From an uncultured Pseudomonadota bacterium (GTDB lineage: Bacteria; Pseudomonadota; Gammaproteobacteria; Steroidobacterales; Steroidobacteraceae): a DNA stretch of 64,000 nucleotides. Positions 35,667 through 45,206 of the stretch are shown piece by piece; positions within the stretch are counted from its first letter, which is position 1; each line of letters starts with the position of its first letter. Where the stretch lies: NCBI GenBank assembly GCA_903927005.1, contig CAIYLH010000115.1, positions 1 to 64,000 of the forward strand, given 5' to 3'. The position numbers and the translations under genes are program-made. Below the pieces are notes generated by a model. It made no database searches. It was given only the letters and a program-made list of their open reading frames with translations, and was not told the DNA's origin.

Positions 35667-36641
35667 TCAGTGCTGCCCGCCGACAGTCGCCGCCGCACTA
35701 TCGGCCACCGGCATCGGAATGCCCTGCGCCTGTTCGAACGCGTTCTCAGCGCGCTCCCAGGTCACTGGACCTGCGGGATGCACGCGCACGGCATTCGCGA
35801 CCAGCCGTGCAAGCGACGTGCGATCGGGGGCGATCACGGCACTGTTGGTGGCCTCGAGCGGCGGGTGCACCTCGACGTACAGGTGGCCATCGCTCCAACC
35901 AACCTTGTGCGGCTGGTTGACGAGTCGCACCGGCGTATCGACCGCTACCATCTTGAACAGCGCTTCGATGTGCTCGGGGTAGAGCCGCATGCAACCGTGC
36001 GTGACCTGCATGCCGATGCCGGCGGGCTTGTTGGTGCCGTGGATCAGGTAGGAGCCGCCCGGGATCGCGAGCCGCATCGCAAACAGTCCCATCGGGTTGT
36101 CGGGCCCGGCGGGGATCATCTTCGGCAGGATGTCGCCGTGCGCCGCGTGCTCCATGCGCACCGACTCCGGCGGGTACCAGGCCGGATCCTTGATCTTCTT
36201 CTCGATCTTCGTGAGGCCCAGCGGCGTCGACCAGTCCATCTTGCCAACGCTGACCGGGTAGCTGACGACGACACGCGCCTCGCCGGGCTTCGCCGGCGGG
36301 TAGTAGTAGAGGCGATGTTCGGGCAGGTTCACGACGATGCCCTCGTGTGGGGCATCAGGCAGCACACGCCGCAGCGGCAGGCGCACGATCGTGCCCTCGC
36401 CCGGCAGCCAGGGGTCGACGCCGGGATTGGCGTTAACGATTTCCTCGTAACCCAGACCCTCGCGACGGGCGAGGTCGATCAACGTGTCGTCGTGGGCCGC
36501 GCGCAACTCGGCGTACTCGCCAACCAAGTCGCTGTCGGCCGATAAAGCGTAGGTCGCTGCCCGCGCCGGCATGCCGGCTGCCGCGAGCGACGCCACGGCC
36601 AGCAGGAACAGCCACTGGCCGAGGAAACTGCGTTGACTCAT
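35667..36641 (-). CDS. L,D-transpeptidase with LysM-like region
   Basis: A 324-residue exported YkuD-family enzyme, which makes 3-3 peptidoglycan cross-links or attaches lipoproteins to peptidoglycan. The signal peptide ends near PARA. A LysM-like segment (about 45-85, HDDTLIDLARREGLGYEEIVNANPGVDPWLPGEG) precedes the catalytic domain (about 95-240), which has SYPVSVGKMDWSTPLG, SYLIHGTN and the active-site THGCMRLYP. ATG 36641 starts the signal peptide. The alanine-zipper lipoprotein gene 1.2 kb away could encode a substrate for an enzyme of this kind; that link is inference. It follows fabH by 28 bases. Confidence 0.92.
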   Translation of the reverse strand: MSQRSFLGQWLFLLAVASLAAAGMPARAATYALSADSDLVGEYAELRAAHDDTLIDLARREGLGYEEIVNANPGVDPWLPGEGTIVRLPLRRVLPDAPHEGIVVNLPEHRLYYYPPAKPGEARVVVSYPVSVGKMDWSTPLGLTKIEKKIKDPAWYPPESVRMEHAAHGDILPKMIPAGPDNPMGLFAMRLAIPGGSYLIHGTNKPAGIGMQVTHGCMRLYPEHIEALFKMVAVDTPVRLVNQPHKVGWSDGHLYVEVHPPLEATNSAVIAPDRTSLARLVANAVRVHPAGPVTWERAENAFEQAQGIPMPVADSAAATVGGQH

Positions 36642-36669
36642 GGCTGCACCGTCCCTGGAACGCCAGACG

Positions 36670-37638
36670 CTAGAAACGGACCAGCGCCGAGCCCCAGGTG
36701 AAGCCACCCCCGAATGCCTCGAGCATCAGCAACTGGCCGCGCTTGATGCGACCGTCGCGAACGGCCGTATCGAGAGCCAGCGGCACCGAGGCCGCCGAGG
36801 TGTTGCCATGATGGGTGACCGTGACGACGACCTGTTCCATCGGCATGTTGAGCTTGCGGGCGGCGGCCTGAATGATGCGCAGGTTCGCCTGATGGGGCAC
36901 GAGCCAGTCGATCTCCGACTTGTCGACGCCGGCCTTCGCGAGCGTCTGATCGACCAGCTTGGAGAGCTTGTTGACCGCGACTTTGAACACTTCGCTGCCC
37001 TTCATCGTCAGCGCCGCCGGCGCGCCGGAGCGCAGCTTGTCAAAGCCACTGGAGACACCGTAGGGATAGCTGAGCAGGTCGCGGTACTGTCCGTCGGCCG
37101 CGATGATCGTCGTCAGGATGCCAGGCTCCTCCGACGGCTGCAGCACCACAGCACCGGCGCCATCGGCGAACAGCACGCAGGTCGTGCGGTCGTTCCAGTC
37201 GATGATGCGGGTCAGCGCCTCAGCGCCGATCACGAGCGCGCACTTGGCCTCACCCAGACGGAGGTACTTGTCGGCGATCGACAGCGCCGACATGAAGCCG
37301 GCGCAGGCCGTCTCAACGGCCAGGGCAGGCGTGTCATGGATGCCAAGCGCTGCCTGCACGATCGTCGCGACGTTGGGGAAGATCACATCGGGGGTCGTCG
37401 TACCGACGATGATGAAGTCAATATCCTCGGGACCCACGCCCGCCATCTCCATCGCGCGACGCGCGGCGATGGTCGCCATGGACGAGGTCGTCTCTTCGGG
37501 TGCGGACATGTGCCGCGACTCGATGCCGGTACGCGAGCGGATCCACTCGTCGGTGGTGTCTACGATCTTTTCGAGATCGGCGTTGGTGACGACCTTCTCT
37601 GGCAAGTAACTGCCGGTTCCGGCGATGCGTGAATACAT
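36670..37638 (-). CDS. fabH: Beta-ketoacyl-ACP synthase III
   Basis: FabH condenses acetyl-CoA with malonyl-ACP to start fatty acid synthesis. The 322-residue protein has the catalytic triad in context: Cys in [12 protein letters not shown] (about 113), His in [11 protein letters not shown] and Asn in [10 protein letters not shown]. It begins [18 protein letters not shown] as usual. It follows plsX by two bases. The usual fabD-fabG-acpP-fabF genes do not follow; an L,D-transpeptidase gene does. Confidence 0.97.
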   Translation of the reverse strand: MYSRIAGTGSYLPEKVVTNADLEKIVDTTDEWIRSRTGIESRHMSAPEETTSSMATIAARRAMEMAGVGPEDIDFIIVGTTTPDVIFPNVATIVQAALGIHDTPALAVETACAGFMSALSIADKYLRLGEAKCALVIGAEALTRIIDWNDRTTCVLFADGAGAVVLQPSEEPGILTTIIAADGQYRDLLSYPYGVSSGFDKLRSGAPAALTMKGSEVFKVAVNKLSKLVDQTLAKAGVDKSEIDWLVPHQANLRIIQAAARKLNMPMEQVVVTVTHHGNTSAASVPLALDTAVRDGRIKRGQLLMLEAFGGGFTWGSALVRF

Positions 37639-37640
37639 GT

Positions 37641-38663
37641 TCAGCCTGCCTGTCGCTTGAGTTCTGCGCCGATCTGCGCGGGGACATCGTTACGGGCTTC
37701 GAGCACCGCGACGCGTACCGCCTGCGCAAACGCCATGGCATCGGCACCGCCATGGCTCTTGATGACCACCCCGGCGAGCCCGACCATGCTCGCACCATTG
37801 TAACGCCCCGGGTCGAGGCGTTTCTTCAATGCGCCGAGCGCGGCCCAGGCCAGCAGCGCCGACACCCGCCGCCACGGATCGGCCGTGAACTCAGCGCGGA
37901 TCGCCCCGCCCATCATGCGCGCGAGGCCCTCCATGGACTTCAGCGCGACGTTGCCGGTAAACCCATCGGTGACAACCACATCCACCGCACCGCCGCAGAT
38001 GTCATTACCCTCGACGTAACCGACGTAATTCAGGCCGCTGGCCTGCAAGCGCTGGTGCGCCGCCTTGACCAGCTCGTGGCCCTTGATCTCCTCGGCGCCA
38101 ATATTCAGCAGGCCCACCCGCGGCCGCGCAGTCCCGGCAAGGTCGGTCGCAACGACCGAACCCATGACGGCGAACTGCAGCAACTGCTCGGCAGTGGCGC
38201 TGGTATTGGCGCCCAGATCGAGCATGAGGGTCTGGCCGTGTACCGACGGTATCGCACCGAGAATCGCCGGACGCTCGATACCCTCGATCATGCCGAGCAC
38301 GAAGTGCGCGCTGGCCATCAGGGCACCGGTATTGCCGGCGCTGACGCAGGCGGCCGCATCGCCGGCGGCAACCAGGTCCAGCGCGCGGCGCAGCGAGGAA
38401 TCTTTCTTGCGGCGGATCGCCTCGCGCGGCGGCTCGCCCATGGCGACCACCTGCGTGGCTGCGATGATGCGCACGCGCTCGCGCAGCGCCGCGGGCAGGC
38501 CCACCAGCAGCGGCGCTATCTGATCGGGAATGCCGACGAGTTGCAGTTCGAGCTCAGGCTCGGACCGCAAAACGGCAAGGGCCCCGGGCACACAGGCGCG
38601 GGGCCCCAGATCGCCGCTCATCGCGTCGACGGCGATCGAGACTCGGGACGACAAGCGACTCAA
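37641..38663 (-). CDS. plsX: Phosphate acyltransferase PlsX
   Basis: PlsX converts acyl-ACP to acyl-phosphate for phospholipid synthesis. The 340-residue protein carries [40 protein letters not shown] and [19 protein letters not shown], all typical. The only plausible starts are TTG codons (38663, or 38654), with no clear ribosome binding site, so translation may depend on coupling to rpmF, whose stop is 37 bases upstream. The order rpmF-plsX-fabH is conserved. Confidence 0.95.
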   Translation of the reverse strand: MSRLSSRVSIAVDAMSGDLGPRACVPGALAVLRSEPELELQLVGIPDQIAPLLVGLPAALRERVRIIAATQVVAMGEPPREAIRRKKDSSLRRALDLVAAGDAAACVSAGNTGALMASAHFVLGMIEGIERPAILGAIPSVHGQTLMLDLGANTSATAEQLLQFAVMGSVVATDLAGTARPRVGLLNIGAEEIKGHELVKAAHQRLQASGLNYVGYVEGNDICGGAVDVVVTDGFTGNVALKSMEGLARMMGGAIRAEFTADPWRRVSALLAWAALGALKKRLDPGRYNGASMVGLAGVVIKSHGGADAMAFAQAVRVAVLEARNDVPAQIGAELKRQAG

Positions 38664-38700
38664 GGCCGCAAGCGCCAGCGGGTCCGTACCGACGCCGGTC

Positions 38701-38892
38701 TTATTCCTCGGTAGAGGCGACCGGCGTGTCGATCACCTTCTTGCCACGGTAGTAACCGTCGCGCGTCACGCGATGACGCAGGTGCGTCTCGCCGGACGTC
38801 GGATCGGTCGACAGCGCGGGCGCCGACAGGTGATCGTGCGAACGGTGCATGCCGCGCTTGGACGGTGTCTTGCGGCTTTTCTGAACGGGCAT
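38701..38892 (-). CDS. rpmF: Ribosomal protein L32
   Basis: A 63-residue L32 with the standard start [21 protein letters not shown] and the core [18 protein letters not shown]. It has no cysteine pairs, as in the zinc-free C-minus form. GAGGAG lies nine bases ahead of the ATG. It is the second gene of the yceD-rpmF-plsX-fabH operon. Confidence 0.97.
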   Translation of the reverse strand: MPVQKSRKTPSKRGMHRSHDHLSAPALSTDPTSGETHLRHRVTRDGYYRGKKVIDTPVASTEE

Positions 38893-38925
38893 CGGTCTTT
38901 ACTCCTCGGAATCAAAATTCTTAAA

Positions 38926-39474
38926 TCAGCGCTTCAGCAAGTTGCGCAGGTCACCGAACGGACGCTGCACCGGGCTCTTCGCCTCGGCTGCAGCCGTAGC
39001 CTCGACCCGGCTGGTCTCGGCCTCACGTTCAACCTGCCCTGCCGTCTGCAGCGCGCACTCCGCCAGCGTCGCGTGCATGGGCACAAGCGGCAACGCCAGC
39101 AACAACTCATCCTCGACGAGCTCCTCGAGCTGGATCCGGCCGAAGGGCGCCGTCACCGCGTCGTACTCGTCCGGCACCCGGGCCGCCGCGGCGTCCGTGG
39201 CCACCAGAGCCACGCGCACCGGCGACTCGATCGTAGCCTCGAACTCCGTCAGGCACCGCTGGCAGACGAGCCAAACGGTTGCCCTCACCTCACCCTCCAG
39301 CGCCGGGTAGGTTCCGCTATCGTGGAACCGGAAGCTGGCCGTCGCGCGACCCTCAGGCCGCGCCAAACTGCCCCGCAGGCGCTCGAAACCTGCGACCTCG
39401 TAGGTGCGGTCAAGCGCAGCCTGTTGGGCAGCGAGTTGCCCAACATCAAGCGGATCTTCGAGGGGCCTCGCCAT
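38926..39474 (-). CDS. yceD: YceD/DUF177 family protein
   Basis: The 182-residue YceD (DUF177) protein is encoded next to rpmF in most bacteria; it is linked to ribosomal RNA metabolism, but its exact role is not settled. The central signature VWLVCQRCLTEFEATIE holds the conserved CxxC pair, and the end PFGDLRNLLKR is typical. ATG 39474 was chosen because a near-consensus promoter has its -10 at 39490-39485; the alternative ATG at 39489 would lie inside that -10. The message would have a leader of only a few bases and no ribosome binding site. The gene is divergent from maf. Confidence 0.88.
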   Translation of the reverse strand: MARPLEDPLDVGQLAAQQAALDRTYEVAGFERLRGSLARPEGRATASFRFHDSGTYPALEGEVRATVWLVCQRCLTEFEATIESPVRVALVATDAAAARVPDEYDAVTAPFGRIQLEELVEDELLLALPLVPMHATLAECALQTAGQVEREAETSRVEATAAAEAKSPVQRPFGDLRNLLKR

Positions 39475-39484
39475 AGGGGCGCGT

Positions 39485-39513
39485 ATCATAGTGACCGCCC
39501 CGCCCCCTGTCAA
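39485..39513 (-). promoter_or_regulatory. Promoter of yceD-rpmF-plsX-fabH
   Basis: On the minus strand a perfect TTGACA (39513-39508) and TATGAT (39490-39485) are separated by 17 bases. The predicted start near 39478 is about four bases before the yceD ATG, suggesting a nearly leaderless transcript. Confidence 0.8.
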
Positions 39514-39577
39514 AGCTAATTCATCTGCAACGCTTTGATTTGAAAGCGTTGCTGCACTGCCTGCCGGAACACGCCCG

Positions 39578-40171
39578 ATGTCGCGCCCCAATCCGCCCCT
39601 GATCCTGGCCTCCACCTCCCGCTACCGCCGCGAACTGCTTGAACGACTGCGGCTGCCGTTTAGCACCGAAAACCCCGCCGTCGACGAGAGCGGCGCGCCC
39701 GGCGAGGCACCTGCAGCCCTCGCCCGGCGGCTCGCCATGGCCAAGGCCACGGCGGTCGCCGCGCGCCATCCAGGCTGCGTTGTGATCGGCTCGGACCAGG
39801 TCGCCGCCTGTCACGGCGAGGCGCTGGGCAAGCCCGGCACGGACGCTCGCGCCTGTCAGCAACTGGCGGCCGCCAGCGGCAGCACGGTGAGCTTCCACAC
39901 GGCGGTGGCCGTCATCCACGCCGACGGTCACCGTCACGAACTGCACTGCGACCAGACGCTTGTCCGGTTCAGGCCGCTGACTGCGGCGGCGATCGCGCGC
40001 TACGTGGCCCTCGAGCAACCGCTCGACTGCGCCGGCAGCTTCAAGTCGGAAGGGCTGGGCATTGCCCTGTTCGAGGCGATCGAGACGTGCGATCCGACCG
40101 CGCTGATCGGGCTGCCGCTGGTGTGGCTGTCGGCGGCGTTGGCGCGCGCGGGGCTCGATCCACTCGCCTAG
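39578..40171 (+). CDS. maf: Maf/YceF-family nucleotide pyrophosphatase
   Basis: Maf proteins hydrolyse non-canonical nucleoside triphosphates; the YceF branch prefers 7-methyl-GTP. The 197-residue protein has the family motifs LILASTSRYRRELLERL at the N-terminus, VIGSDQVA in the middle and CAGSFKSEGLGIALFE with ALIGLPL near the end. The Q in SDQVA, the CAGSFK motif and the position next to yceD favour the YceF type. It is divergent from yceD and convergent with the carbonic anhydrase, overlapping it by four bases. Confidence 0.94.
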   Translation: MSRPNPPLILASTSRYRRELLERLRLPFSTENPAVDESGAPGEAPAALARRLAMAKATAVAARHPGCVVIGSDQVAACHGEALGKPGTDARACQQLAAASGSTVSFHTAVAVIHADGHRHELHCDQTLVRFRPLTAAAIARYVALEQPLDCAGSFKSEGLGIALFEAIETCDPTALIGLPLVWLSAALARAGLDPLA

Positions 40172-40827
40172 TCGCCCTTGCGCACCGCCGCAGCCTCCAC
40201 GGCCCGGCGGTAGACCGTCGCAAGCTCATCCTCGGGCCCGACCCGAATCTGCAGATCCTTGAGCAGCCCGTTCGCCAGGCCATAGCACCAGCCGTGCACC
40301 GCCAGCTGGCGACCCTGGTTCCAGGCTTCCTGAACGATCGAGGTGTGGCAGACATTCGCCACCTGTTCGATGACGTTCAGCTCGCACAGCAGTCGTCCGC
40401 GGGAGCTGGCGTCAGCCAGCGGGCCGAGCAGCGCGTCGTGACGACGCATCACGTCCTGCACGTGCCGCAGCCAGTTGTCGATCAACCCCAGCGGTCGCTG
40501 CTCCAGGGCGGCGATCACGCCGCCGCAGCCATAGTGGCCGACCACCATGATGTCGGTGATCTTGAGCACGTCGACCGCGTACTGGATCACCGACAGGCAG
40601 TTCAGATCGGTGTGCACGACCACGTTGGCGACGTTGCGGTGGACAAACATCTCACCCGGCAACAGCCCGACGATTTCGTTGGCCGGCACCCGGCTGTCAG
40701 AACAGCCTATCCACAGGTACTGCGGCGACTGCTGGCGGGAGAGCTTGGAAAAGAAGTCCGGGTCACGGGTGCTGATCGCCTTGGCCCAGGCGCGATTGTT
40801 CTCGAACAGGTGCGGTAGTGTCTTCAT
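40168..40827 (-). CDS. can: Beta-class carbonic anhydrase
   Basis: Interconverts carbon dioxide and bicarbonate. The 219-residue protein has the beta-class zinc site: Cys in IGCSDSRVPAN (about 42), His and Cys in VVGHYGCGGVIAA (about 98 and 101), and the Asp-Arg dyad in CSDSR. It begins KTLPHLFENNRAWAK. Its ATG overlaps the rluC stop, so it is coupled to a pseudouridine synthase gene. In E. coli rluC and maf are neighbours; this gene sits between them. Confidence 0.95.
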   Translation of the reverse strand: MKTLPHLFENNRAWAKAISTRDPDFFSKLSRQQSPQYLWIGCSDSRVPANEIVGLLPGEMFVHRNVANVVVHTDLNCLSVIQYAVDVLKITDIMVVGHYGCGGVIAALEQRPLGLIDNWLRHVQDVMRRHDALLGPLADASSRGRLLCELNVIEQVANVCHTSIVQEAWNQGRQLAVHGWCYGLANGLLKDLQIRVGPEDELATVYRRAVEAAAVRKGD

Positions 40828-41843
40828 CGGCGGCGGGACCTGACCTTCTTCTTGCGGGTGGCGTTCAGCTGGTCGATCACCGCTGCCAGATCTTCCGGCA
40901 GCGGCTGGCTGAAGAAATAGTTCTTGTGCGAGCCGGGCCACTCGAACGACAGCGTCTGCGCGTGCAGGAACAACCGATGCAGGCCCAGCGCCTGCATCTC
41001 GACGTTGAATTCCCGGTCACCGTACTTGTCGTCGCCCGCCACCGGATGGCTGGCGTGCGCGGCGTGGACACGGATCTGGTGCGTGCGGCCCGTGCCCAGA
41101 TCCGCCTCGAGCAGCGAGGCGCGGGCGCCAAAGAAATCGACCGGCGTGAAGGTCGTGGTGGACTCCTTGCCGCTGGCCTGCACCCGGACGACCCGTTCGC
41201 CGGACTGGCGGGCCTCGGTGTCGAGCGGGGCATTGATGGTCTTCTTGCCCAGGTCCCACGACCCCTTCACCAGCGCCAGATAGCGCTTCTCGATCTGCCC
41301 GTCGCGCATCAGGCTGTGCAGGACGCGCAGCGCCGGACGGTTACGCGCCACCAGCAACAGGCCGCTGGTGTCGCGATCCAGCCGGTGCGCCAACTCCAGG
41401 GTCTCCCTGGGACGGGACGCCCGCAGCGCCTCGATCACGCCATGGCTCAGCCCGCTGCCGCCATGGACGGCCATTCCGGAGGGCTTGGCGATGACCAGCA
41501 GATTGTCATCCGTGTGGATGATCGCCGCCTCGATCGCGTCGATCATGCTGGTAGAGGCCCGCCGCACGATCGGCGCGCCCTCCTCGACCGGCCGTACCGG
41601 CGGCAGGCGTATGTCGTCACCGCTGGCGACCCGCTGCTCAGGCTTGGCGCGCTTGCCGTTGACCCGGACCTCGCCCTTGCGCAGCAGGCGGTAAACGCGC
41701 GAGCGCGGAATACCCTTTAAGGCCCGCAGCAGCCAGTTATCGATGCGCTGGCCGTCGTCATCGACGGCCACCTTGACGTGAGTGGCCTTGGCGCCCGCGG
41801 TGGGGGGCGTTACGGGAGAATCGGGATTCGAGTCGTAAGACAT
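40824..41843 (-). CDS. rluC: 23S rRNA pseudouridine synthase RluC
   Basis: RluC makes pseudouridines 955, 2504 and 2580 of 23S rRNA in E. coli. The 339-residue protein has an N-terminal S4 domain (about 20-85, QRIDNWLLRALKGIPRSRVYRLLRKGEVRVNG), the catalytic Asp in ELAHRLDRDTSGLLL and the RluA-family block LGTGRTHQIRVHAAHASHPV with GDDKYGDREFN. Its location divergent from rne is the classical rluC position. Confidence 0.95.
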   Translation of the reverse strand: MSYDSNPDSPVTPPTAGAKATHVKVAVDDDGQRIDNWLLRALKGIPRSRVYRLLRKGEVRVNGKRAKPEQRVASGDDIRLPPVRPVEEGAPIVRRASTSMIDAIEAAIIHTDDNLLVIAKPSGMAVHGGSGLSHGVIEALRASRPRETLELAHRLDRDTSGLLLVARNRPALRVLHSLMRDGQIEKRYLALVKGSWDLGKKTINAPLDTEARQSGERVVRVQASGKESTTTFTPVDFFGARASLLEADLGTGRTHQIRVHAAHASHPVAGDDKYGDREFNVEMQALGLHRLFLHAQTLSFEWPGSHKNYFFSQPLPEDLAAVIDQLNATRKKKVRSRRR

Positions 41844-41877
41844 TGATTTACCGGCATTGGTCTGGTAGCTTATCGTT

Positions 41878-42335
41878 CCGTCGGGCGCCTGACGCTAGGT
41901 AATGCGAAGCATTCCTAGGTCTTCGCCTCAGCGCGGTTCTCGCATCTCGAATCGTCCCCACCCTTGGGATCCTGCAAAGGCCCGGGTCAGGTCGGCGGAG
42001 TGCGTTGCGGTTCCGCATATTAGTTGGTCCGTCCTCCCCCGTCTCGGGTGATCGGATCATCGTTCGGCCGATGACTAGGATGCGCGGCTTTTTCGCCGCC
42101 CGCCACGAAGCCACCTGAAGGTGGGCGCGGTGTCTACCGGTCACGGGCTCATGAAGGAATGCAGGCAGGGTGCGCGCTCAGATCGGTCCTTAAAGAGACC
42201 CGGTGCGCGCCCGCGTTTAGAAGATGGCTCAAGACTCTCCATCGACGACCCGCTCTGTCATCGCATTGTTCGCGACGCTCACTCCCGTAGACAACTTCCA
42301 AGCATCGGCCCCCGCCTATACCCAAGTAGGGGCCC
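41878..42335 (+). ncRNA. Long structured 5' leader of rne
   Basis: About 460 bases separate a weak promoter (TTGATT, 17 bases, TAGCTT at 41843-41871) from the rne start. No frame here looks coding. The leader contains hairpins: CTAGG(T)AATGC with GCATTCCTAG (41895-41918), TCATCG with CGATGA (42057-42074), GCGGC with GCCGC (near 42084-42099) and CCACCT with AGGTGG (near 42111-42124). In E. coli RNase E shortens its own mRNA by recognising hairpins in a 361-base leader; a similar feedback is likely here but not shown by sequence alone. Confidence 0.5.
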
Positions 42336-45206
42336 ATGAAGAGAATGCTAATCAATGCAACGCAGCAGGAAGAGCTGCGCGTTGCCCTCGTTGACGGTCA
42401 AAAACTTTACGACCTGTCGATCGAGATACCGTCCAAAGAACAGAAGAAAGCCAACGTCTATAAGGGCCGGATCACCCGGGTCGAGCCCAGCCTAGAGGCC
42501 GCCTTCGTCGACTACGGCGCCGCCCGCCATGGCTTCCTGCCGCTCAAGGAAGTCTCCAAGGAAAACTTCCGTGCCCAGCCGCAGGGCGGCCGGATGAACA
42601 TTCGCGAGCTGCTGACCGAAGGTCAGGAAATCGTCGTTCAGGTTGAGAAGGAAGAGCGTGGCAACAAGGGCGCCGCCCTGACCACGTTCATCAGCCTGGC
42701 CGGTCGCTTCCTCGTGCTGATGCCGAACAACCCCCGCGCCGGCGGCGTGTCGCGCCGCATCGAAGGCGAGGACCGCGACCTGACCCGCGAGGCGATGGAA
42801 GGCCTCGACATCCCCGAGGGCATGGGCGCCATCGTCCGCACCGCAGGCGTCGGTCGCTCGACCGAAGAGCTGCAGTGGGACATGGACAACCTGCGCACCA
42901 ACTGGGAGGCCATCGAGGTCGCCTCGAAGGACCGTCATGCGCCGTTCCTGGTCTATCAGGAGAGCGACCCGGTCGCACGCAGCCTGCGTGACTACCTGTC
43001 CGACGACATCGGCGAAGTGCTGTGTGACGACGAGGCCGCCTACCAGCGCGGCCAGGACTACATGGCGCGCTTCATGCCGCCGGAGTCACAGCGCAAGCTG
43101 AAGCTGTACACGGACGATGTGCCGCTGTTCACCCGCTTCCAGATCGAAAGCCAGATCGAGTCGGCGTATTCGCACAAGGTCAACCTGCCCTCCGGCGGCA
43201 GCCTTGTGATCGACCACACCGAGGCGCTGGTCTCCATCGACATCAACTCCGCCCGTGCCACGCGTGGAAGCGACATCGAGACGACGGCGACCAACACCAA
43301 CCTCGAGGCGGCGGAAGAGATCTCCCGCCAGCTGCGCATCCGCGACCTGGGTGGACTGATCGTCATCGACTTCATCGACATGGAGTCGACCAAGAACCAG
43401 CGCGCGGTTGAAGACCGCATGCGCGACTCGGTCAAGATGGACCGCGCCCGCATCCAGATCGGCAAGATCTCGCGCTTCGGCCTGCTCGAGATGTCACGTC
43501 AGCGCCTGCGTCCATCGCTGGGCGAGTCGACCCACATCACCTGCCCGCGCTGCGTCGGGCTCGGCACGATCCGCAGCGTCGAGTCCCTCGCGCTGGCGAT
43601 CCTGCGACTGATCGGCGAGGAGGCCCGCAAGGACCGCAGCTCGAAGGTCATCGCGCAGCTGCCGGTTGAGGTGGCGACGTTCCTGATAAACGAGAAGCGC
43701 GACTGGCTGCGCGAAGTCGAAGAGCGCAACCACGCCGAAGTCGTGCTGGTACCGAACCCGCACATGCAGACGCCTAACTACTCGCTGCGCCGCGTGCGCG
43801 ACGACGAGATGGCCCTGGCCGAGAACTCGGTCAACAGCTATCAGATGGCGGAGCAGCCCGCGGTAGAGATCGCAACGCCTGCCGCGGAGCCTAAGAAAGC
43901 CGCCGAACCTGCGGCCGTGCAGCCGATCATGCCGTCGGCGCCCGCGCCTGCGGCGAACCTCTGGTCGGCGACTGCCGAAACGGTGGTGGCGCCCGTCGTC
44001 GCTGCCGCCCCGGCCGGTCCGGTCTATCGCGAAGGGATTTTCCGCCGCATCTGGACCTGGCTGTTTGGATCTAGCAGCACGCCCGAGCCGCGCAATGCCG
44101 CCGCCAATCGCGAGCGCGACGAGCGTAACAACCGTGGCGGCCGCAGCAGCGGCGGCCAGCGCGACGAACAGCGCGGTGGCCAGCGTGGCCGCGATGGCGG
44201 ACGCAGCGACGGCCGTGGTGGTCGTGGCGGCCGTGATCGCGGACGCAGTGGCGGACGCAGTGAGGGCGATCGCCCCCGCAACGACGCTGACCGCCCGCGT
44301 CCGGAAGCTGAGGCGCGCCGCCCCGAAGGCGATCGTCCCCGGCAGGAAGGCGACCGTCCCCGCCAGGAAGGCGATCGTCCGCGGCAGGACGGCGAGCGCG
44401 GCCGCTCGGATCGTGGCCGCTCAGAGCGCGGTGGCCGCGACGGCAACCGCGACGGCAACCGCGACGGCAACCGTGATGGCAACCGCGAGGGTAACCGCGA
44501 CGGCGGTCGCGACGGCCAGCCACGCCAGGAGCGTCGTCCCGACGCGCCGCGTGACGAAAACAGGGCCCCTGCGCCCACACCGTCGACCGATACCGCGGCG
44601 GACACCAGTGGCGAGTCGCAGAACCGGCCGGAGGGCGCCGAGGGCGCCGCAGAAAGCAGGGCCTCGGGCGAGCGTCGTCGGCGGCGCGGTCGTCGTCGTG
44701 GTCGCGGCGGCAATCGCGAGGGCGGCACGCCGGGCAACGAGACGCGCAGCGGTGGCGATGAGCAACTCGGTTCGAACGTACCGGACATCGGCGAGTCGGG
44801 ACGCTTCCCGGTCCTCGACGTCGAGGCCTACGAGCGCAGCCTGGGCGATGCTGCGCCTACAGCCGCGGCAGTGACCGAGGCGGTTGTCGAAGTGACGCAC
44901 GTAGCGGCACCGGCAGCTGTAGAGGCCGTGGCAGTGACGGCTCCCGAGCCGGCAACTGCGCCGGCAGCCTCGATGACCCAGCCGACGCGTGACTGGGTCA
45001 CTGACACGCAGCCGATAGCGCAGGTCGTGGCGACCGCGCCTATCGTGACGAGCGCGATCGTTGAGGAAGAAGTCGTAGCACCGGTTGTCGCAGCTGAACC
45101 GGTGAAGGCAGAAGCCTCAGCACCGGTGGCCGCGGCGACGACACCGGTCGCCGCCGAAACGGCATCGACGGCACCAGCGCCGCCGACTGGCTCGACGGCA
45201 GCCTAG
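42336..45206 (+). CDS. rne: Ribonuclease E
   Basis: RNase E is the main endoribonuclease of mRNA decay and rRNA/tRNA processing. The 956-residue protein has the N-terminal catalytic half (1-515): S1 domain near 38-120, magnesium-binding Asp residues in [14 protein letters not shown] and [10 protein letters not shown], and the zinc link CPRCVG. After this come an amphipathic helix [14 protein letters not shown] (about 565-578), resembling the membrane anchor of E. coli RNase E, and a long basic, Arg/Gly/Asp-rich tail (590-830) with tandem repeats. The final 130 residues are Ala/Val/Pro-rich. The tail should bind RNA and scaffold degradosome partners. The gene has a long leader. Confidence 0.96.
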   Translation: MKRMLINATQQEELRVALVDGQKLYDLSIEIPSKEQKKANVYKGRITRVEPSLEAAFVDYGAARHGFLPLKEVSKENFRAQPQGGRMNIRELLTEGQEIVVQVEKEERGNKGAALTTFISLAGRFLVLMPNNPRAGGVSRRIEGEDRDLTREAMEGLDIPEGMGAIVRTAGVGRSTEELQWDMDNLRTNWEAIEVASKDRHAPFLVYQESDPVARSLRDYLSDDIGEVLCDDEAAYQRGQDYMARFMPPESQRKLKLYTDDVPLFTRFQIESQIESAYSHKVNLPSGGSLVIDHTEALVSIDINSARATRGSDIETTATNTNLEAAEEISRQLRIRDLGGLIVIDFIDMESTKNQRAVEDRMRDSVKMDRARIQIGKISRFGLLEMSRQRLRPSLGESTHITCPRCVGLGTIRSVESLALAILRLIGEEARKDRSSKVIAQLPVEVATFLINEKRDWLREVEERNHAEVVLVPNPHMQTPNYSLRRVRDDEMALAENSVNSYQMAEQPAVEIATPAAEPKKAAEPAAVQPIMPSAPAPAANLWSATAETVVAPVVAAAPAGPVYREGIFRRIWTWLFGSSSTPEPRNAAANRERDERNNRGGRSSGGQRDEQRGGQRGRDGGRSDGRGGRGGRDRGRSGGRSEGDRPRNDADRPRPEAEARRPEGDRPRQEGDRPRQEGDRPRQDGERGRSDRGRSERGGRDGNRDGNRDGNRDGNREGNRDGGRDGQPRQERRPDAPRDENRAPAPTPSTDTAADTSGESQNRPEGAEGAAESRASGERRRRRGRRRGRGGNREGGTPGNETRSGGDEQLGSNVPDIGESGRFPVLDVEAYERSLGDAAPTAAAVTEAVVEVTHVAAPAAVEAVAVTAPEPATAPAASMTQPTRDWVTDTQPIAQVVATAPIVTSAIVEEEVVAPVVAAEPVKAEASAPVAAATTPVAAETASTAPAPPTGSTAA
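44325..44387 (+). repeat. 3 x 21-bp tandem repeat inside rne
   Basis: Three near-identical 21-base units, each encoding EGDRPRQ, lie back to back in the RNase E tail. Differences are single synonymous changes, so the duplication is recent or maintained by slippage. Confidence 0.85.
44436..44519 (+). repeat. 7 x 12-bp tandem repeat inside rne
   Basis: Seven units of CGCGACGGCAAC and variants encode RDGN repeats. The first three units are identical. Length variation of the RNase E tail between strains is expected here. Confidence 0.85.

Noticed and set aside
41848-42321. Short frames in the rne leader
   Set aside because: No ribosome binding sites or family resemblance; the hairpin-rich non-coding leader explains the region better.
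44325-44519. CRISPR-like short repeats
   Set aside because: The repeats have no spacers, lie in frame within rne and encode peptide repeats.
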